A stretch of 64,000 nt of DNA from an uncultured Pelagibacteraceae bacterium (GTDB lineage Bacteria > Pseudomonadota > Alphaproteobacteria > Pelagibacterales > Pelagibacteraceae): the NCBI GenBank assembly GCA_902521675.1, contig CABYSP010000001.1, positions 48,048 to 112,047 on the forward strand. Direction: 5' to 3'. The translations under genes and the position numbers were made by a program. Under the pieces are notes generated by a model. The model was not told the origin of the DNA. It was given only the letters and a program-made list of their open reading frames with translations, and did not search any database. Below, in pieces: positions 47,344-56,988 of the stretch. The stretch's first letter is position 1. Every line of letters begins with the position of its first letter.

Positions 47344-47892
47344 ATGCGACATATAAAAATTATTAAGCCAATTTCGTTGATAATTTTATTATTCTTAATT
47401 ACAAGTTGCTCGAATAATAGTGCTATGAAACCAGAAGATTTTAAAAATAAAGAACCGAGATTAATCATTGAAGAATATTTATCTGGAAATGTTAAGGCTT
47501 GGGGTGTTTTACAAAATAGATCAGGAAAAGTTACAAGACAATTTTCTGCAGACTTAAATGGAACTTGGGATGGAAAGCAGCTAATTCTTAAAGAAAAATT
47601 TAATTGGGATGATGGTGAAGTTCAAGACCGAGAATGGAAAATAAATAAAATTGATGAAAACAATTATGAAGGGACAGCAGGTGATGTTGTTGGTAAAGCG
47701 AAAGGTTATTCTTATGGACCTGCATTTAAATTTGAATATGTTTTATTAGTTCCAGTCAAAGGTAAAGAGATAAAAATCACTTTTGATGATTGGATTTTTA
47801 AACAAGATGATAGAGTTGCAATAAATAGAGCAACTATGACAAAGTTTGGTTTTAAAGTAGCAGAATTAACAGTTGTATTTGTAAAAGATTAA
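47344..47892 (+). CDS. DUF3833 lipoprotein
   Basis: A 182-residue protein from the start at 47344, which has GGAGA five bases upstream and gives a clean lipoprotein signal with lipobox LITSC near residue 22. An ATG at 47332 would add four residues. PRLIIEEYLSGNVKAWGVLQNRSGKVTRQF and DWIFKQDDRVAINRATMTKFGFKVAELTVVF are DUF3833 motifs. It is a periplasmic or membrane-anchored beta-barrel-like protein of the same lipid cluster; function unknown. Confidence 0.85.
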   Translation: MRHIKIIKPISLIILLFLITSCSNNSAMKPEDFKNKEPRLIIEEYLSGNVKAWGVLQNRSGKVTRQFSADLNGTWDGKQLILKEKFNWDDGEVQDREWKINKIDENNYEGTAGDVVGKAKGYSYGPAFKFEYVLLVPVKGKEIKITFDDWIFKQDDRVAINRATMTKFGFKVAELTVVFVKD

Positions 47893-48652
47893 CTATTTTT
47901 TTTGATATTTTGTGAGTTTTCCAACTAATCCAAAATAAATTTTACTTGGTAAAAAACTAAGCAGCTTTAATGTTATTGTAAGTGATTTTGGAAAATGTAT
48001 TTCAAATGTATTTTTGTTTACTAAACCTTCAAAAATTTGATCTGCTGCATACTCGGGTGTTTTTAAAAAAGGCATTTTAAAATCATTTTTATCTGTCATT
48101 GGAGTTTTAATAAAACCAGGAGACACTAAACAAACACGTACATTGTGTCTTTTAAAATCAAAGTACAAACTTTCAGCTAAGTTATTTAATGCCGACTTTG
48201 ATGGTCCATATCCTGTTGAATTAGGTAATCCTCTATATCCCGCAATTGATGACACAATAGTTATTATTCCTTTTTTTTTATCTCTAAAGTACTGTTCAAC
48301 AGCTTTAATACAATTAACTGTTCCAAAAAAATTTACCTTAAATACGTCTTCCATTTGCTCGACATCTATTTCTTTCTCTTTTTTTTGGATCCCATGTTCC
48401 TGTTGAAAAAAAACAAATATCTATATTTTCAAATTTGTTTTTAATTTCATTAAATACTTCTTTACACTTTTCTTTGTCAGTCACATCTAAAGGAAAACCT
48501 GAAATATTTTCATAAGAATTTGAAAGCTCATTCAATAATTCAGCTCGTCTTGCAGATATAGCAACGTTCCATCCCATGGCTACAAACTTAATTGCTAAAG
48601 CTTTACCAATGCCAGTACTTCCACCAGTGATCCAAATAGTTTTTTTACTCAT
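47893..48652 (-). pseudogene. Short-chain dehydrogenase/reductase broken by a frameshift
   Basis: The N-terminal part (frame from 48652) has the NAD(P) motif TGGSTGIGKALA and DVTD; it runs out of frame at about 48380. The C-terminal part (to 47893) has VSSIAGYRGLPNSTGYGPSKSAL with catalytic Tyr/Lys and SPGFIKTPMTD. Both together make a normal SDR of ~250 residues. They are joined by a run of eight A on the coding strand (48379-48386); seven would restore the frame. It is either a real recent mutation, slippage-corrected expression, or a sequencing error. It belongs to the lipid-modification cluster. Confidence 0.8.
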
Positions 48653-48660
48653 TTTTTGTT

Positions 48661-49143
48661 ATGTATATATTTAAAATGCTTAAAAACAAATTTTTAACAT
48701 TTCTATCGTTTCTTGCTATTACATTCTCTGCCTCATTAATTGGAGGTTTGTCTACAATTATATTTAAAGAACCTTGGTACTCACTTTTAAATAAACCAAC
48801 GTTTAATCCTCCAGATTGGATATTTGGTCCTGTCTGGACATCTCTTTATTTAATGATGACTTTCTCTATATGGCTTTATTGGCATACTAAAAATAGAGAT
48901 ATGAATACTGTTTATATTTACTTTATTCATTTAATTTTCAATACAACTTGGAGTGTAGTTTTTTTTGTTTTTCACAATATGGTTTTGGCTCTTTTAGTAT
49001 TAATCATACTAATAGCATTGATAATTAACTTAATTTTAAGGTTTAAACGCGTCAAGATGTTGAGCGCCTACTTAATGATTCCATATTTACTTTGGTGTAG
49101 CTTTGCACTAATTCTGAATACAAGCTTAATTATGTTAAATTAG
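48661..49143 (+). CDS. tspO: TspO/MBR family tryptophan-rich sensory protein
   Basis: A 160-residue membrane protein with five spans. KEPWYSLLNKPTFNPPDWIFGPVWTSLYLMM near residue 38 is the TspO signature, and FNTTWSVVFF follows near residue 95. TspO binds tetrapyrroles and cholesterol-like ligands and affects photo-oxidative stress responses in Rhodobacter, matching the neighbouring stress-lipid genes. A Met at 48676 (MLKNKF) is an alternative start. It is divergent from the SDR with only 8 bases between. Confidence 0.93.
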   Translation: MYIFKMLKNKFLTFLSFLAITFSASLIGGLSTIIFKEPWYSLLNKPTFNPPDWIFGPVWTSLYLMMTFSIWLYWHTKNRDMNTVYIYFIHLIFNTTWSVVFFVFHNMVLALLVLIILIALIINLILRFKRVKMLSAYLMIPYLLWCSFALILNTSLIMLN

Positions 49144-49145
49144 AT

Positions 49146-50249
49146 ATGGATGATGTTGTAGTAATTGGTGGTGGAATAATAGGGGCGGCAACTGCATATT
49201 TTTTATCCAAAGAAGGTAGAAAAGTAAAAGTCATTGAAAGAGATCCTACTTATAAAACAGCTTCATTTCCATTATCTCTAGGAGGTTTTAGAAGACAATT
49301 TTTCCAAAAAGAAAATATTTTATTAGGAAAATTTGCAAGAGAATTTATTTTTCAAATACCAGAATTATTAAAAACAGAAAAAAATCCTAATCCAACAGCT
49401 AGTATGGTAACCAATGGATATCTTTTAATGTTTGGCCCTGAACATGCTGAAGAGCAATATAGAGCATTAGAAAACCATAAAGATTGTGATGCAGGAACAA
49501 AAAATATTAAAGGCTCAGAATTATCAAAAGTTTTTCCTTATGTTAATAGTAAGGGAATTGAAACAGCAACCTATACAGATAACCAAAGCGAAGGATGGAT
49601 TGATCCATTTATGTTTCATAGCGCTCTTAAAAGCAAAGCAATAGAGCTTGGAGCAGAATTTATTAAGGGTGAAGTAAAAAGTATTTCTGAAATAAATGCC
49701 AAAACAATTGTTTCTGCGGCTGGTTGTTGGACGAAAGAATTGTTAGAGGATATTCCTGTTGTTCCTCAAAAGCATACCGTGTTTAGAGTAAAATGCCCAA
49801 CATATATAAAAGAGATGCCACTAAGTGGAGATTTAACAACGGGTGTTTATTGGAGACCAGAAGGAGGAGAATATTTAGCAGGCTCACCTATTTCTGTATT
49901 CGACGCAGAAGATTTAGAACCAGCCTGGAATGACTTTGAAGAATTAGTCTGGCCAGCTCTAGCTAAACGAATACCTGCTTTTGAGGAATTAAAGTTAACT
50001 GGTGGATGGGCAGGTTACTATGATTGTAATAGATTGGATAATAATGCAGTAGTTGGTAAACATCCAAAATATGAGAATGTATACATGGCATCTGGGTTTA
50101 CCGGACGAGGCTTAATGCAGGCACCAGGTATCGGTAGGGCCTTAACTGAATTAATCACAACAGGATCGTACCAAACAATTGATATAAGTGATTTTGCAGT
50201 TGAAAGAGTTTTAGGTAAATCAGCTAGGCCAGAGCCTTACGTTTTATAA
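49146..50249 (+). CDS. DAO-family FAD-dependent oxidoreductase (sarcosine/amino-acid oxidase-like)
   Basis: A 367-residue protein with VVVIGGGIIGAATAYFLSKEGRKVKVIERD at the N-terminus and SLGGFRRQFFQKENI. The substrate domain has TGVYWRPEGGEYLAGSP, and the C-terminal FAD segment is YMASGFTGRGLMQAPGIGRAL. It resembles sarcosine-oxidase/FOXRED1-type enzymes that oxidise N-methyl or secondary amines. Together with creatinase at 60.7 kb it could handle sarcosine (inference). It starts 2 bases after tspO and converges with selO. Confidence 0.82.
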   Translation: MDDVVVIGGGIIGAATAYFLSKEGRKVKVIERDPTYKTASFPLSLGGFRRQFFQKENILLGKFAREFIFQIPELLKTEKNPNPTASMVTNGYLLMFGPEHAEEQYRALENHKDCDAGTKNIKGSELSKVFPYVNSKGIETATYTDNQSEGWIDPFMFHSALKSKAIELGAEFIKGEVKSISEINAKTIVSAAGCWTKELLEDIPVVPQKHTVFRVKCPTYIKEMPLSGDLTTGVYWRPEGGEYLAGSPISVFDAEDLEPAWNDFEELVWPALAKRIPAFEELKLTGGWAGYYDCNRLDNNAVVGKHPKYENVYMASGFTGRGLMQAPGIGRALTELITTGSYQTIDISDFAVERVLGKSARPEPYVL

Positions 50250-50251
50250 TT

Positions 50252-51697
50252 TCAAGTTCCACAAAAAGTTTGATATTTTTTATTGTTTGATGGAGCAGGC
50301 GTTTGATATTCCTGAATATTATTTTTATTATCGTAAGGATTTTTTAAAATAGCTAATAACTTTTTCATTTTATCTAAACTTCCTTTGTCTGCTTCGGATA
50401 AAGCTTCCTCTACTTTATGATTTCTAGGAATAACAATTGGATTATTTGATTTCATAAGTTTGATTTGTTTTTCCTTAGTTGAATTATTTAATTCAGATCT
50501 TTTTTTCCATTCATTTTTCCAATTGACAAATTCAACATTTTTGTAAACTTCATCAGAATTAATACCCATTAAATGACAAAAAGTATTTGTGTAATCTGCT
50601 TTATTTTTTTCCATCCAATTAAACAAATCATTAATTAATTTTTTATCATTTTTTTCCTCACCAAATAGACCAAGCTTATCTCTCATCATATTTAACCATT
50701 TATCTTCATAAATATTTTGGAAATTATCTATTAAATCTGTAGCTAATTTGATTGCAGTATCTTCATTTTTATCAATTAGAGGGATTAAACATTCTGCAAA
50801 TCTTGCTAAATTCCATTTTGTAATTGGTGGTTGATTAGAAAAGGCATATCTCCCAAATTTATCTATTGAGCTAAAGACAGTTTTTGGATCATAATGATCC
50901 ATAAATGCACAAGGACCATAATCGATGGTTTCACCTGAAATTGCCATATTATCAGTATTCATAACCCCATGAATAAATCCAACTCTCATCCAATTGATTA
51001 CCAGCTGGCATTGTTTTTCCATTACATGATTTAACAAGTCTAACCCTTTTGAATTTGATGTTTTAATTTCTGGATAATGTCTGTTTATTGTGTAGTCGAC
51101 TAAAGTATTTAAATTTTCAATGTTTTGAGTTGCAGCTATATATTGAAACGTTCCAACCCGAAGATGACTTGATGCAACTCTTGTTAATATAGCGCCCTGT
51201 AAAAGATTTTCTCTTACAACTTTTTCTCCCGTTTTTACTACAGCAAGGCTTCTCGTAGTTGGAATATTTAATGAATGTATCGCTTCACTGATAATGTATT
51301 CTCTAAGCATAGGTCCAAGTGCAGCTCTTCCATCACCACCCCTAGAAAAAGAGGTTCTTCCTGATCCTTTAAATTGAATGTCAAAACGATTGTCATTGTT
51401 TACTAAATGCTCACCCAATAAAACTGCTCTACCATCTCCTAGCATAGTAAAGTGTCCAAATTGATGACCTGCATATGCTTGCGCAATGGTATCAGTTTCT
51501 TCTGGTATGGAGTTTCCAGAAAATATTTCTGCTAATTTTTTTTTGTCTGTTTTTGAAAAATCTAAATTTAAAGTAGAGGCTAGTTCCTCATTCAAAATTA
51601 CTAATTCAGGATCATGAACAGGAGTTGGTTTAATATTTTCTTTAAAAGTATTTGATAACTTTGAATAGGTATTATCAAAATGCCAACCAATGGTCAT
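50252..51697 (-). CDS. selO: SelO/YdiU protein adenylyltransferase
   Basis: A 481-residue pseudokinase-fold protein. QAYAGHQFGHFTMLGDGRAVLLGE near residue 69, the ATP-site IQFKGSGRTSFSRGGDGRAALGPMLREYIISEAIH near residue 107, and GVMNTDNMAISGETIDYGPCAFMD near residue 245 are the SelO signatures. It transfers AMP to Ser/Thr/Tyr of target proteins and is linked to redox homeostasis. Its C-terminus ends YQTFCGT, with one Cys where some homologues have selenocysteine. It lies 5 bases after the fdhA stop. Confidence 0.94.
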   Translation of the reverse strand: MTIGWHFDNTYSKLSNTFKENIKPTPVHDPELVILNEELASTLNLDFSKTDKKKLAEIFSGNSIPEETDTIAQAYAGHQFGHFTMLGDGRAVLLGEHLVNNDNRFDIQFKGSGRTSFSRGGDGRAALGPMLREYIISEAIHSLNIPTTRSLAVVKTGEKVVRENLLQGAILTRVASSHLRVGTFQYIAATQNIENLNTLVDYTINRHYPEIKTSNSKGLDLLNHVMEKQCQLVINWMRVGFIHGVMNTDNMAISGETIDYGPCAFMDHYDPKTVFSSIDKFGRYAFSNQPPITKWNLARFAECLIPLIDKNEDTAIKLATDLIDNFQNIYEDKWLNMMRDKLGLFGEEKNDKKLINDLFNWMEKNKADYTNTFCHLMGINSDEVYKNVEFVNWKNEWKKRSELNNSTKEKQIKLMKSNNPIVIPRNHKVEEALSEADKGSLDKMKKLLAILKNPYDNKNNIQEYQTPAPSNNKKYQTFCGT

Positions 51698-51702
51698 TTT
51701 AA

Positions 51703-54471
51703 TTAACTAACTTCAGCTTGATTTTCTTTTGGTTTAACTTCTGTTTTAAATTGATTAGAGATTTTTTGTACTTCAACAGAAGATACTTTGTATTCTGCAC
51801 ACATTGTTTCTTCATCTTTCCCATGACCTGTAACCATATTAACCATATGCTCTGGAAAATGGAATGTAGTAAATACAATTCCTTCTTTAACTTTATCTGT
51901 AACTTCAACTTTAAGCGCAACCTCACCTCTGCCTGAATAAAGTCTTCCAATATCACCAGTATTTAGATCTCTATGAGCCGCATCCTTAGGATGAATTAAT
52001 AAAACATCTTCATCAACAATATTTATATTTTTTGTTCTTCTAGTCATTGTTGCTGCATTGTAATGTTGTAAAACTCTACTAGTTGTTAAAATCAAAGGAT
52101 AGTCTTTTTGATTTGCTTCTATTTCTGATGATTCTTTCCAATCAAAGTTTTTTAATCTGCCTTTACCTAATTTAAATGTTTCTGTATGTAAAATTTTTGT
52201 ATCAGTTCCATCTTCTTGAACTGGCCATTGTAATCCAAATTTTCCAAGTCTCTCTCTAGTAACACCCTTAAAGAAAGGAACGATATCAGCAATTTCTGCT
52301 AGAACTTGATCTGCATCATAAGTTGGCTGATCAAATCCTAATTTCTGCATCATCTCAGTTACAATTAATCCATCAGGTTTAGTGCCTGGTAGAGGAGGTA
52401 CAGCTCTGTTTACTCTTTGAATTCTTCTCTCAGTATTCGTAAAAGTTCCATCTTTTTCTAAGAACGTAGTCCCTGGCAGAACAACAGTTGCTAATTTTGC
52501 TGTTTCACTCATAAATATTTCTTGAACAACTAAAAGTTCTAAAGAGTTCATAGCTTCAATTACATGAGCACTATTAGGATCTGTTTGAACAATATCTTCT
52601 CCAATGATCCATAAACCTTTTAATTCCTTGTTTATTGCAGCTTCAAACATTTGAGGAATTTTTAATCCTGGCTTAGTTGGGTGAGTTACTCCATATTTTT
52701 GTGTGTAGAATTCTTGATGCTTTTCATCAGCTACAGGAAAATAACCAGCACCTTGGTGAGGCTGACATCCCATATCTGCTGCACCTTGAACATTGTTTTG
52801 ACCTCTTAAAGGATTAACCCCGACACCTTTTCGTCCAATGTTTCCAGTGATCATTGCTAAATCTGCAATTAACATTACAGTTTTAGATCCCTGTTCGTGC
52901 TCAGTAACTCCTAAACCATGGAACTCCATTGAATTTCTTGCAGTAGCATATGCAATTGCTGCTTCTTTAACTAGTTGTTTATCTACACCAGCTACTTTTG
53001 CTAAATGATCAACATCTTGTCTTTCAATTTCTTTTAAGAAATTATCAAAACCTTCAGTTCTATCTCTAACAAAATCTGCATTATAAAGTTTTGATTTAAT
53101 AATAAAGTGCAACATCATATTTAGAACTGCAACGTTAGTTCCTGGTCTTAGTTTAATATGATAATCTGCAAGTTTCGCAAGTTCAGTTGTAACGGGATCA
53201 AGTACAATTAATTTTTTACCTTTCATGATTTGTTGTTTTATTTTTGCACCTGTGACAGGATGAGCGTTAGTTGGATTAGCTCCAATGACTAAAAATAAAT
53301 CAGCATGATAAATATCTTCCGTAGAGTTAGTTGCTGCCCCTGTCCCAAAAGTTTGTTGCATTCCCCAAGCAGTAGGTGAATGACAAATTCTTGCACAACA
53401 GTCTACACTATTAGTTCCCACAGCAGCTCTAATCATTTTTTGGAAAACATAATTTTCTTCATTTGTACATCTTGCAGAAGAAATTCCAGCAAAGGCATCT
53501 GGACCATTTTCTTTTGTAATTCTATTCATCTCTTTTTTGATAAAATCATAAGCTTCATCCCAAGAAGCTTCTTGAAATTTTCCATTTCTTTTAATTAAAG
53601 GTGTTTTTAATCTGTCTGGATGATCATAAAAACTAAATGCATATCTTCCTTTAATACACGTATGTCCAGCGTTAACTTCTGTTTGTTTAGGCGTGTCAAT
53701 TGCTACAACTTTTTCATCTTTAATAGAAGCCTCTAAATTACAACCAACACCGCAGTATGAACAAGTAGTTCTAACTTTTTTATCTACTGAAGCAGACTTT
53801 GATTGAAAAACATCTGAGATAGCATCTGTTGGACAAGTGTGAGCACAAGCACCACAAGAAACACATGAACTATCTCCAAACATCATATCATTATCAGTTG
53901 TTATTCTTGACTCAAATCCTCTTCCACTCATTGTTAAAACGAACGAACCTTGAATTTCATCGCAAGCTCTGACACATCTTCCACAATTGATACAATTATC
54001 TAAATTCATTCTCATGTAATCATGAGATGTATCTCTTGGAATTCCTTTATGTTGTTTTGGACTGTTATATCTGTGATCAGATACCCCCAAATCGTTTGCT
54101 ACTGTTTGTAGTTCACAGTTATTATTTACCTCACAAGTATCACATTCCATTGGATGGTCTGTTAATACTAATTCAACAATATTTTTTCTAAGATCTTTCA
54201 AAGATTCATTTGAGGTAAATATGTGTTGATTTTCAGCAACTGGAGTATGGCAAGAAGCAACTACTCTTGTAGGACCATCTTTTTCTAAAGCAACTTCGAC
54301 CGAACACACTCTACAAGCTCCATAAGGTGCTAAATTTGGATCATCACATAAAGTAGGAACTTTTTTTTCACCTACATAGCTTTTTACAAATTTTAAAATA
54401 GACGAATGATTTGGTCCGATTTCATACGGTTTTCCATCAATATAAGCAATTTTTCTTTTCTCTGAACTCAT
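51703..54471 (-). CDS. fdhA: NAD-dependent formate dehydrogenase, molybdenum alpha subunit
   Basis: A 922-residue protein like FdsA. From the N-terminus it has a [2Fe-2S] domain (YGACRVCSVEV), a His-ligated [4Fe-4S] site (HPMECDTCEVNNNCEL), two ferredoxin clusters (CINCGRCVRACDE and CVSCGACAHTCPTDAI) and the molybdopterin-domain cluster CSYCGVGCNLEA. The molybdenum ligand is Cys in SVDCCARICHSPT; no in-frame TGA for selenocysteine is seen. It oxidises formate to CO2 in the cytoplasm. It overlaps fdhB by one base. Confidence 0.96.
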   Translation of the reverse strand: MSSEKRKIAYIDGKPYEIGPNHSSILKFVKSYVGEKKVPTLCDDPNLAPYGACRVCSVEVALEKDGPTRVVASCHTPVAENQHIFTSNESLKDLRKNIVELVLTDHPMECDTCEVNNNCELQTVANDLGVSDHRYNSPKQHKGIPRDTSHDYMRMNLDNCINCGRCVRACDEIQGSFVLTMSGRGFESRITTDNDMMFGDSSCVSCGACAHTCPTDAISDVFQSKSASVDKKVRTTCSYCGVGCNLEASIKDEKVVAIDTPKQTEVNAGHTCIKGRYAFSFYDHPDRLKTPLIKRNGKFQEASWDEAYDFIKKEMNRITKENGPDAFAGISSARCTNEENYVFQKMIRAAVGTNSVDCCARICHSPTAWGMQQTFGTGAATNSTEDIYHADLFLVIGANPTNAHPVTGAKIKQQIMKGKKLIVLDPVTTELAKLADYHIKLRPGTNVAVLNMMLHFIIKSKLYNADFVRDRTEGFDNFLKEIERQDVDHLAKVAGVDKQLVKEAAIAYATARNSMEFHGLGVTEHEQGSKTVMLIADLAMITGNIGRKGVGVNPLRGQNNVQGAADMGCQPHQGAGYFPVADEKHQEFYTQKYGVTHPTKPGLKIPQMFEAAINKELKGLWIIGEDIVQTDPNSAHVIEAMNSLELLVVQEIFMSETAKLATVVLPGTTFLEKDGTFTNTERRIQRVNRAVPPLPGTKPDGLIVTEMMQKLGFDQPTYDADQVLAEIADIVPFFKGVTRERLGKFGLQWPVQEDGTDTKILHTETFKLGKGRLKNFDWKESSEIEANQKDYPLILTTSRVLQHYNAATMTRRTKNINIVDEDVLLIHPKDAAHRDLNTGDIGRLYSGRGEVALKVEVTDKVKEGIVFTTFHFPEHMVNMVTGHGKDEETMCAEYKVSSVEVQKISNQFKTEVKPKENQAEVS

Positions 54472-56126
54472 TAATTATCTTTAACCATATCATTTTTCAT
54501 TTCATCCCCAAAGTACTTTAGGATGTTCTGAATAGGAGTGGGTATAGCTCCGCATAAAGCACATAAACAACCTTTTTTCATTGTAACAAGCAATTCTTCA
54601 AGCAATTTCAAAGGTATTTTGGCAGTTTTCTTTTTAGCTTGGTCAAACATTTCTTTACCTCTGTAAGATCCAAGTCTTCCAGGAAAACATTTTCCACATG
54701 ATTCTTCAGCAGAAAATTCAAAAAGATGATGAATGTATTCTGCCATAGAAAAATCTTTAGGAATACTCACCACACTAGCATGACCTAACATAAAACCTTT
54801 TGCGGTAAACTCCTGAAAATCTAAATTAAGATTTTCTATTTCACTTAATGGAACCACACCACCAAGTGGCCCACCAATTTGAAAAGCTTTTAATGGTTCT
54901 TTATATCCTCCACCAATTTCATTAAATATTTTTTTCATTGGAGTACCCATATCAATTTCATAAACACCTGGGTTGTTAAAGAAACTATCCAAACAAACTA
55001 ATTTAGTACCTGCTGATTTTTTATTTCCTATAGATGAAAACTTTTCAGAACCATTTATTAAAATTCCAGTTGCAGCTGCTAAAGTTTCAACATTGTTAAC
55101 AACAGTTGGTTTTTTATATAATCCTTCTGTAACAGGAAAAGGAGGTCTAACATCAACTTCTGCTCTTCTTCCTTCAATAGATGCAATCAATGCTGTTTCT
55201 TCTCCGCAGATATACGCACCTTGACCGATACAAATTCCTAAATCGAATGAAAAATTTGTTCCTAAAATATTTTCACCTAATAATCCTAATTTTTTAAGTT
55301 TGTTTATACTTCCATTTAATGCTTCAATTGATTTTGGATATTCTCCTCTTATGTATAAAACACCCTCATCACTCCCAATTACGTAGCCACATATTACCAT
55401 TCCAAAAATAACTTTTAAAGGCTGGTCTTCTAACAAATATCTATCTGAGAAAGCACCAGAGTCGCCCTCATCTGCATTACAGATAACATATTTTTTATCT
55501 CCTTTTGCTTTACTGCAGAAATCCCATTTCATTCCTGTTGGAAAACCTGCACCACCTCTTCCTGTTAAATTCGAATCTAATAATGATTTTACTATTTCTT
55601 TTTTATCTGTTTTTAAGAATTTACTTAATTGCTCTTTAAATTGTTCTGTTGAGGATAATTTTTCATCCATTAAAAAACTTGTTGTTGCATAACTCTTAGA
55701 GAAAAACTTCTCTTGTTTAATTTCTTCACCCTTTAAAATTTGATCTATTTTTTCAATATCTTTTCCAGCATAATTTTCTCCATCATAATGGAAAGCATGA
55801 TTTTCATAACAGTGACCCAAGCAGAACATTTCTCCAACTTTGTCATCACCTAGTTTTTCTTTTAGTTTATCTTTTAGTTTGTCTTGAGTACCTGCACACA
55901 TGCATGCACTACCATTACAAACGAACGCTTTTTTTTCTCTATGAGAAGGTCTTAAAAATTCATAAAAAGATTCTGCACCATGGAGAGTTGAAACACCCAG
56001 GTTATGTTTTTTGGCAATTTCTTTAATATCTTGTGGATTATCGCTTAAGGTATTTTCTGAGATTTGCTTAAATAGGTTATCTTTTAAGCCTATTCTCCCT
56101 GATAAATTACTTATATTTTTTGACAC
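54471..56126 (-). CDS. fdhB: Formate dehydrogenase beta subunit (NuoE-NuoF fusion)
   Basis: A 551-residue protein. Residues ~1-130 form a NuoE-like thioredoxin-fold [2Fe-2S] domain (CNGSACMCAGT and CLGHCYEN). The remainder is NuoF-like with SNLTGRGGAGFPTGMKW, CNADEGDSGAFSDRYLLEDQP, YICGEETALIASIEGRRAE for FMN/NADH and a C-terminal ESCGKCFPGR...CLCALCGAIPTP [4Fe-4S] site. It passes formate electrons to NAD+. In many bacteria these are separate FdsG and FdsB; the fusion is a compact version. Confidence 0.95.
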   Translation of the reverse strand: MSKNISNLSGRIGLKDNLFKQISENTLSDNPQDIKEIAKKHNLGVSTLHGAESFYEFLRPSHREKKAFVCNGSACMCAGTQDKLKDKLKEKLGDDKVGEMFCLGHCYENHAFHYDGENYAGKDIEKIDQILKGEEIKQEKFFSKSYATTSFLMDEKLSSTEQFKEQLSKFLKTDKKEIVKSLLDSNLTGRGGAGFPTGMKWDFCSKAKGDKKYVICNADEGDSGAFSDRYLLEDQPLKVIFGMVICGYVIGSDEGVLYIRGEYPKSIEALNGSINKLKKLGLLGENILGTNFSFDLGICIGQGAYICGEETALIASIEGRRAEVDVRPPFPVTEGLYKKPTVVNNVETLAAATGILINGSEKFSSIGNKKSAGTKLVCLDSFFNNPGVYEIDMGTPMKKIFNEIGGGYKEPLKAFQIGGPLGGVVPLSEIENLNLDFQEFTAKGFMLGHASVVSIPKDFSMAEYIHHLFEFSAEESCGKCFPGRLGSYRGKEMFDQAKKKTAKIPLKLLEELLVTMKKGCLCALCGAIPTPIQNILKYFGDEMKNDMVKDN

Positions 56127-56144
56127 AAATACCCTTTTATTAGT

Positions 56145-56984
56145 TTAGTCCACAATAACTTTTTTGTTATTTGTGTAAATATTAAAACTGTCCCTCTTTA
56201 CGAAACCAACAAGGGTAATGTCAAATTTATTCGCTAAATCGATAGCAAGACTAGTTGGCGCACCAACGCCTATCATTATACCTATGTCTGTCATCAAAAC
56301 CTTTTGAACCAATTCAAAATTTAGTCTGCCTGAGCATGTTATAAATTGGTTTTTAGGATCAATTTGGTTGCTCTTTAATGCACAACCAATAAGTTTATCT
56401 AGAGCATTATGTCTTCCTACATCCTCTCTGACAGCAACCAATTCTCCATTGCTATTAAAAAGACCACTAGCATGAATTCCACCTGTTTTACTAAATTCCG
56501 ATTGGCCTTCTCTCAATGTATCTGGTGATTTTACAATTACCTCTTTTTTGATTTTGGGCTCTAATGGATTTGTTTTATTTTTCTTTATTATTTCTAGTGC
56601 ATCAAGTGAAGATTTTCCACATACACCACAGGATGAATTGGTTAAAAAATCTCTTTTTATTTTTGAAATATTTGCATTTTCAGAATTATTTAAAGTTGCT
56701 AATATTTTATTTTGAATATTGTATTGACCAACTTCATCTCCATAACTTTCTATTGAATCAATATCATCAATATTTTTTATAATTTGCTCATTATATAAAA
56801 ATCCTCTTACGAGATTCTCATCATCACCTGGAGTTCTCATTGTTATAGATAAACTATGATTTATCCATTTATTAGACTCTTTATATTTTAATGAAATCTC
56901 CAATGGTTCTTCGACTGAAATTAAATCGTCTATATTCTCAAACTTATTAGATGAATATTTTAAAACTTTGTACTTAGAATTCAT
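56145..56984 (-). CDS. fdhD: FdhD sulfurtransferase for formate dehydrogenase
   Basis: A 279-residue protein with SITMRTPGDDENLVRGFLYNE near residue 45, NSSCGVCGKSSLDAL with the CxxC motif near residue 117, TGGIHASGLFNSNGELVAVREDVGRHNALDKLIG and GRLNFELVQKVLMTDI. It moves sulfur from IscS to the molybdenum cofactor of formate dehydrogenase. Its place directly after fdhB agrees with this job. Confidence 0.95.
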   Translation of the reverse strand: MNSKYKVLKYSSNKFENIDDLISVEEPLEISLKYKESNKWINHSLSITMRTPGDDENLVRGFLYNEQIIKNIDDIDSIESYGDEVGQYNIQNKILATLNNSENANISKIKRDFLTNSSCGVCGKSSLDALEIIKKNKTNPLEPKIKKEVIVKSPDTLREGQSEFSKTGGIHASGLFNSNGELVAVREDVGRHNALDKLIGCALKSNQIDPKNQFITCSGRLNFELVQKVLMTDIGIMIGVGAPTSLAIDLANKFDITLVGFVKRDSFNIYTNNKKVIVD

Positions 56985-56988
56985 TTAA

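Noticed and set aside
51699..51956. Short minus-strand frame at the end of fdhA
   Set aside because: It is an out-of-frame shadow of the fdhA C-terminus made of low-complexity Leu/Lys sequence.
51703..54471. Selenocysteine in formate dehydrogenase or SelO
   Set aside because: No in-frame TGA is seen at the active site; the molybdenum ligand position encodes Cys, and SelO ends with Cys.
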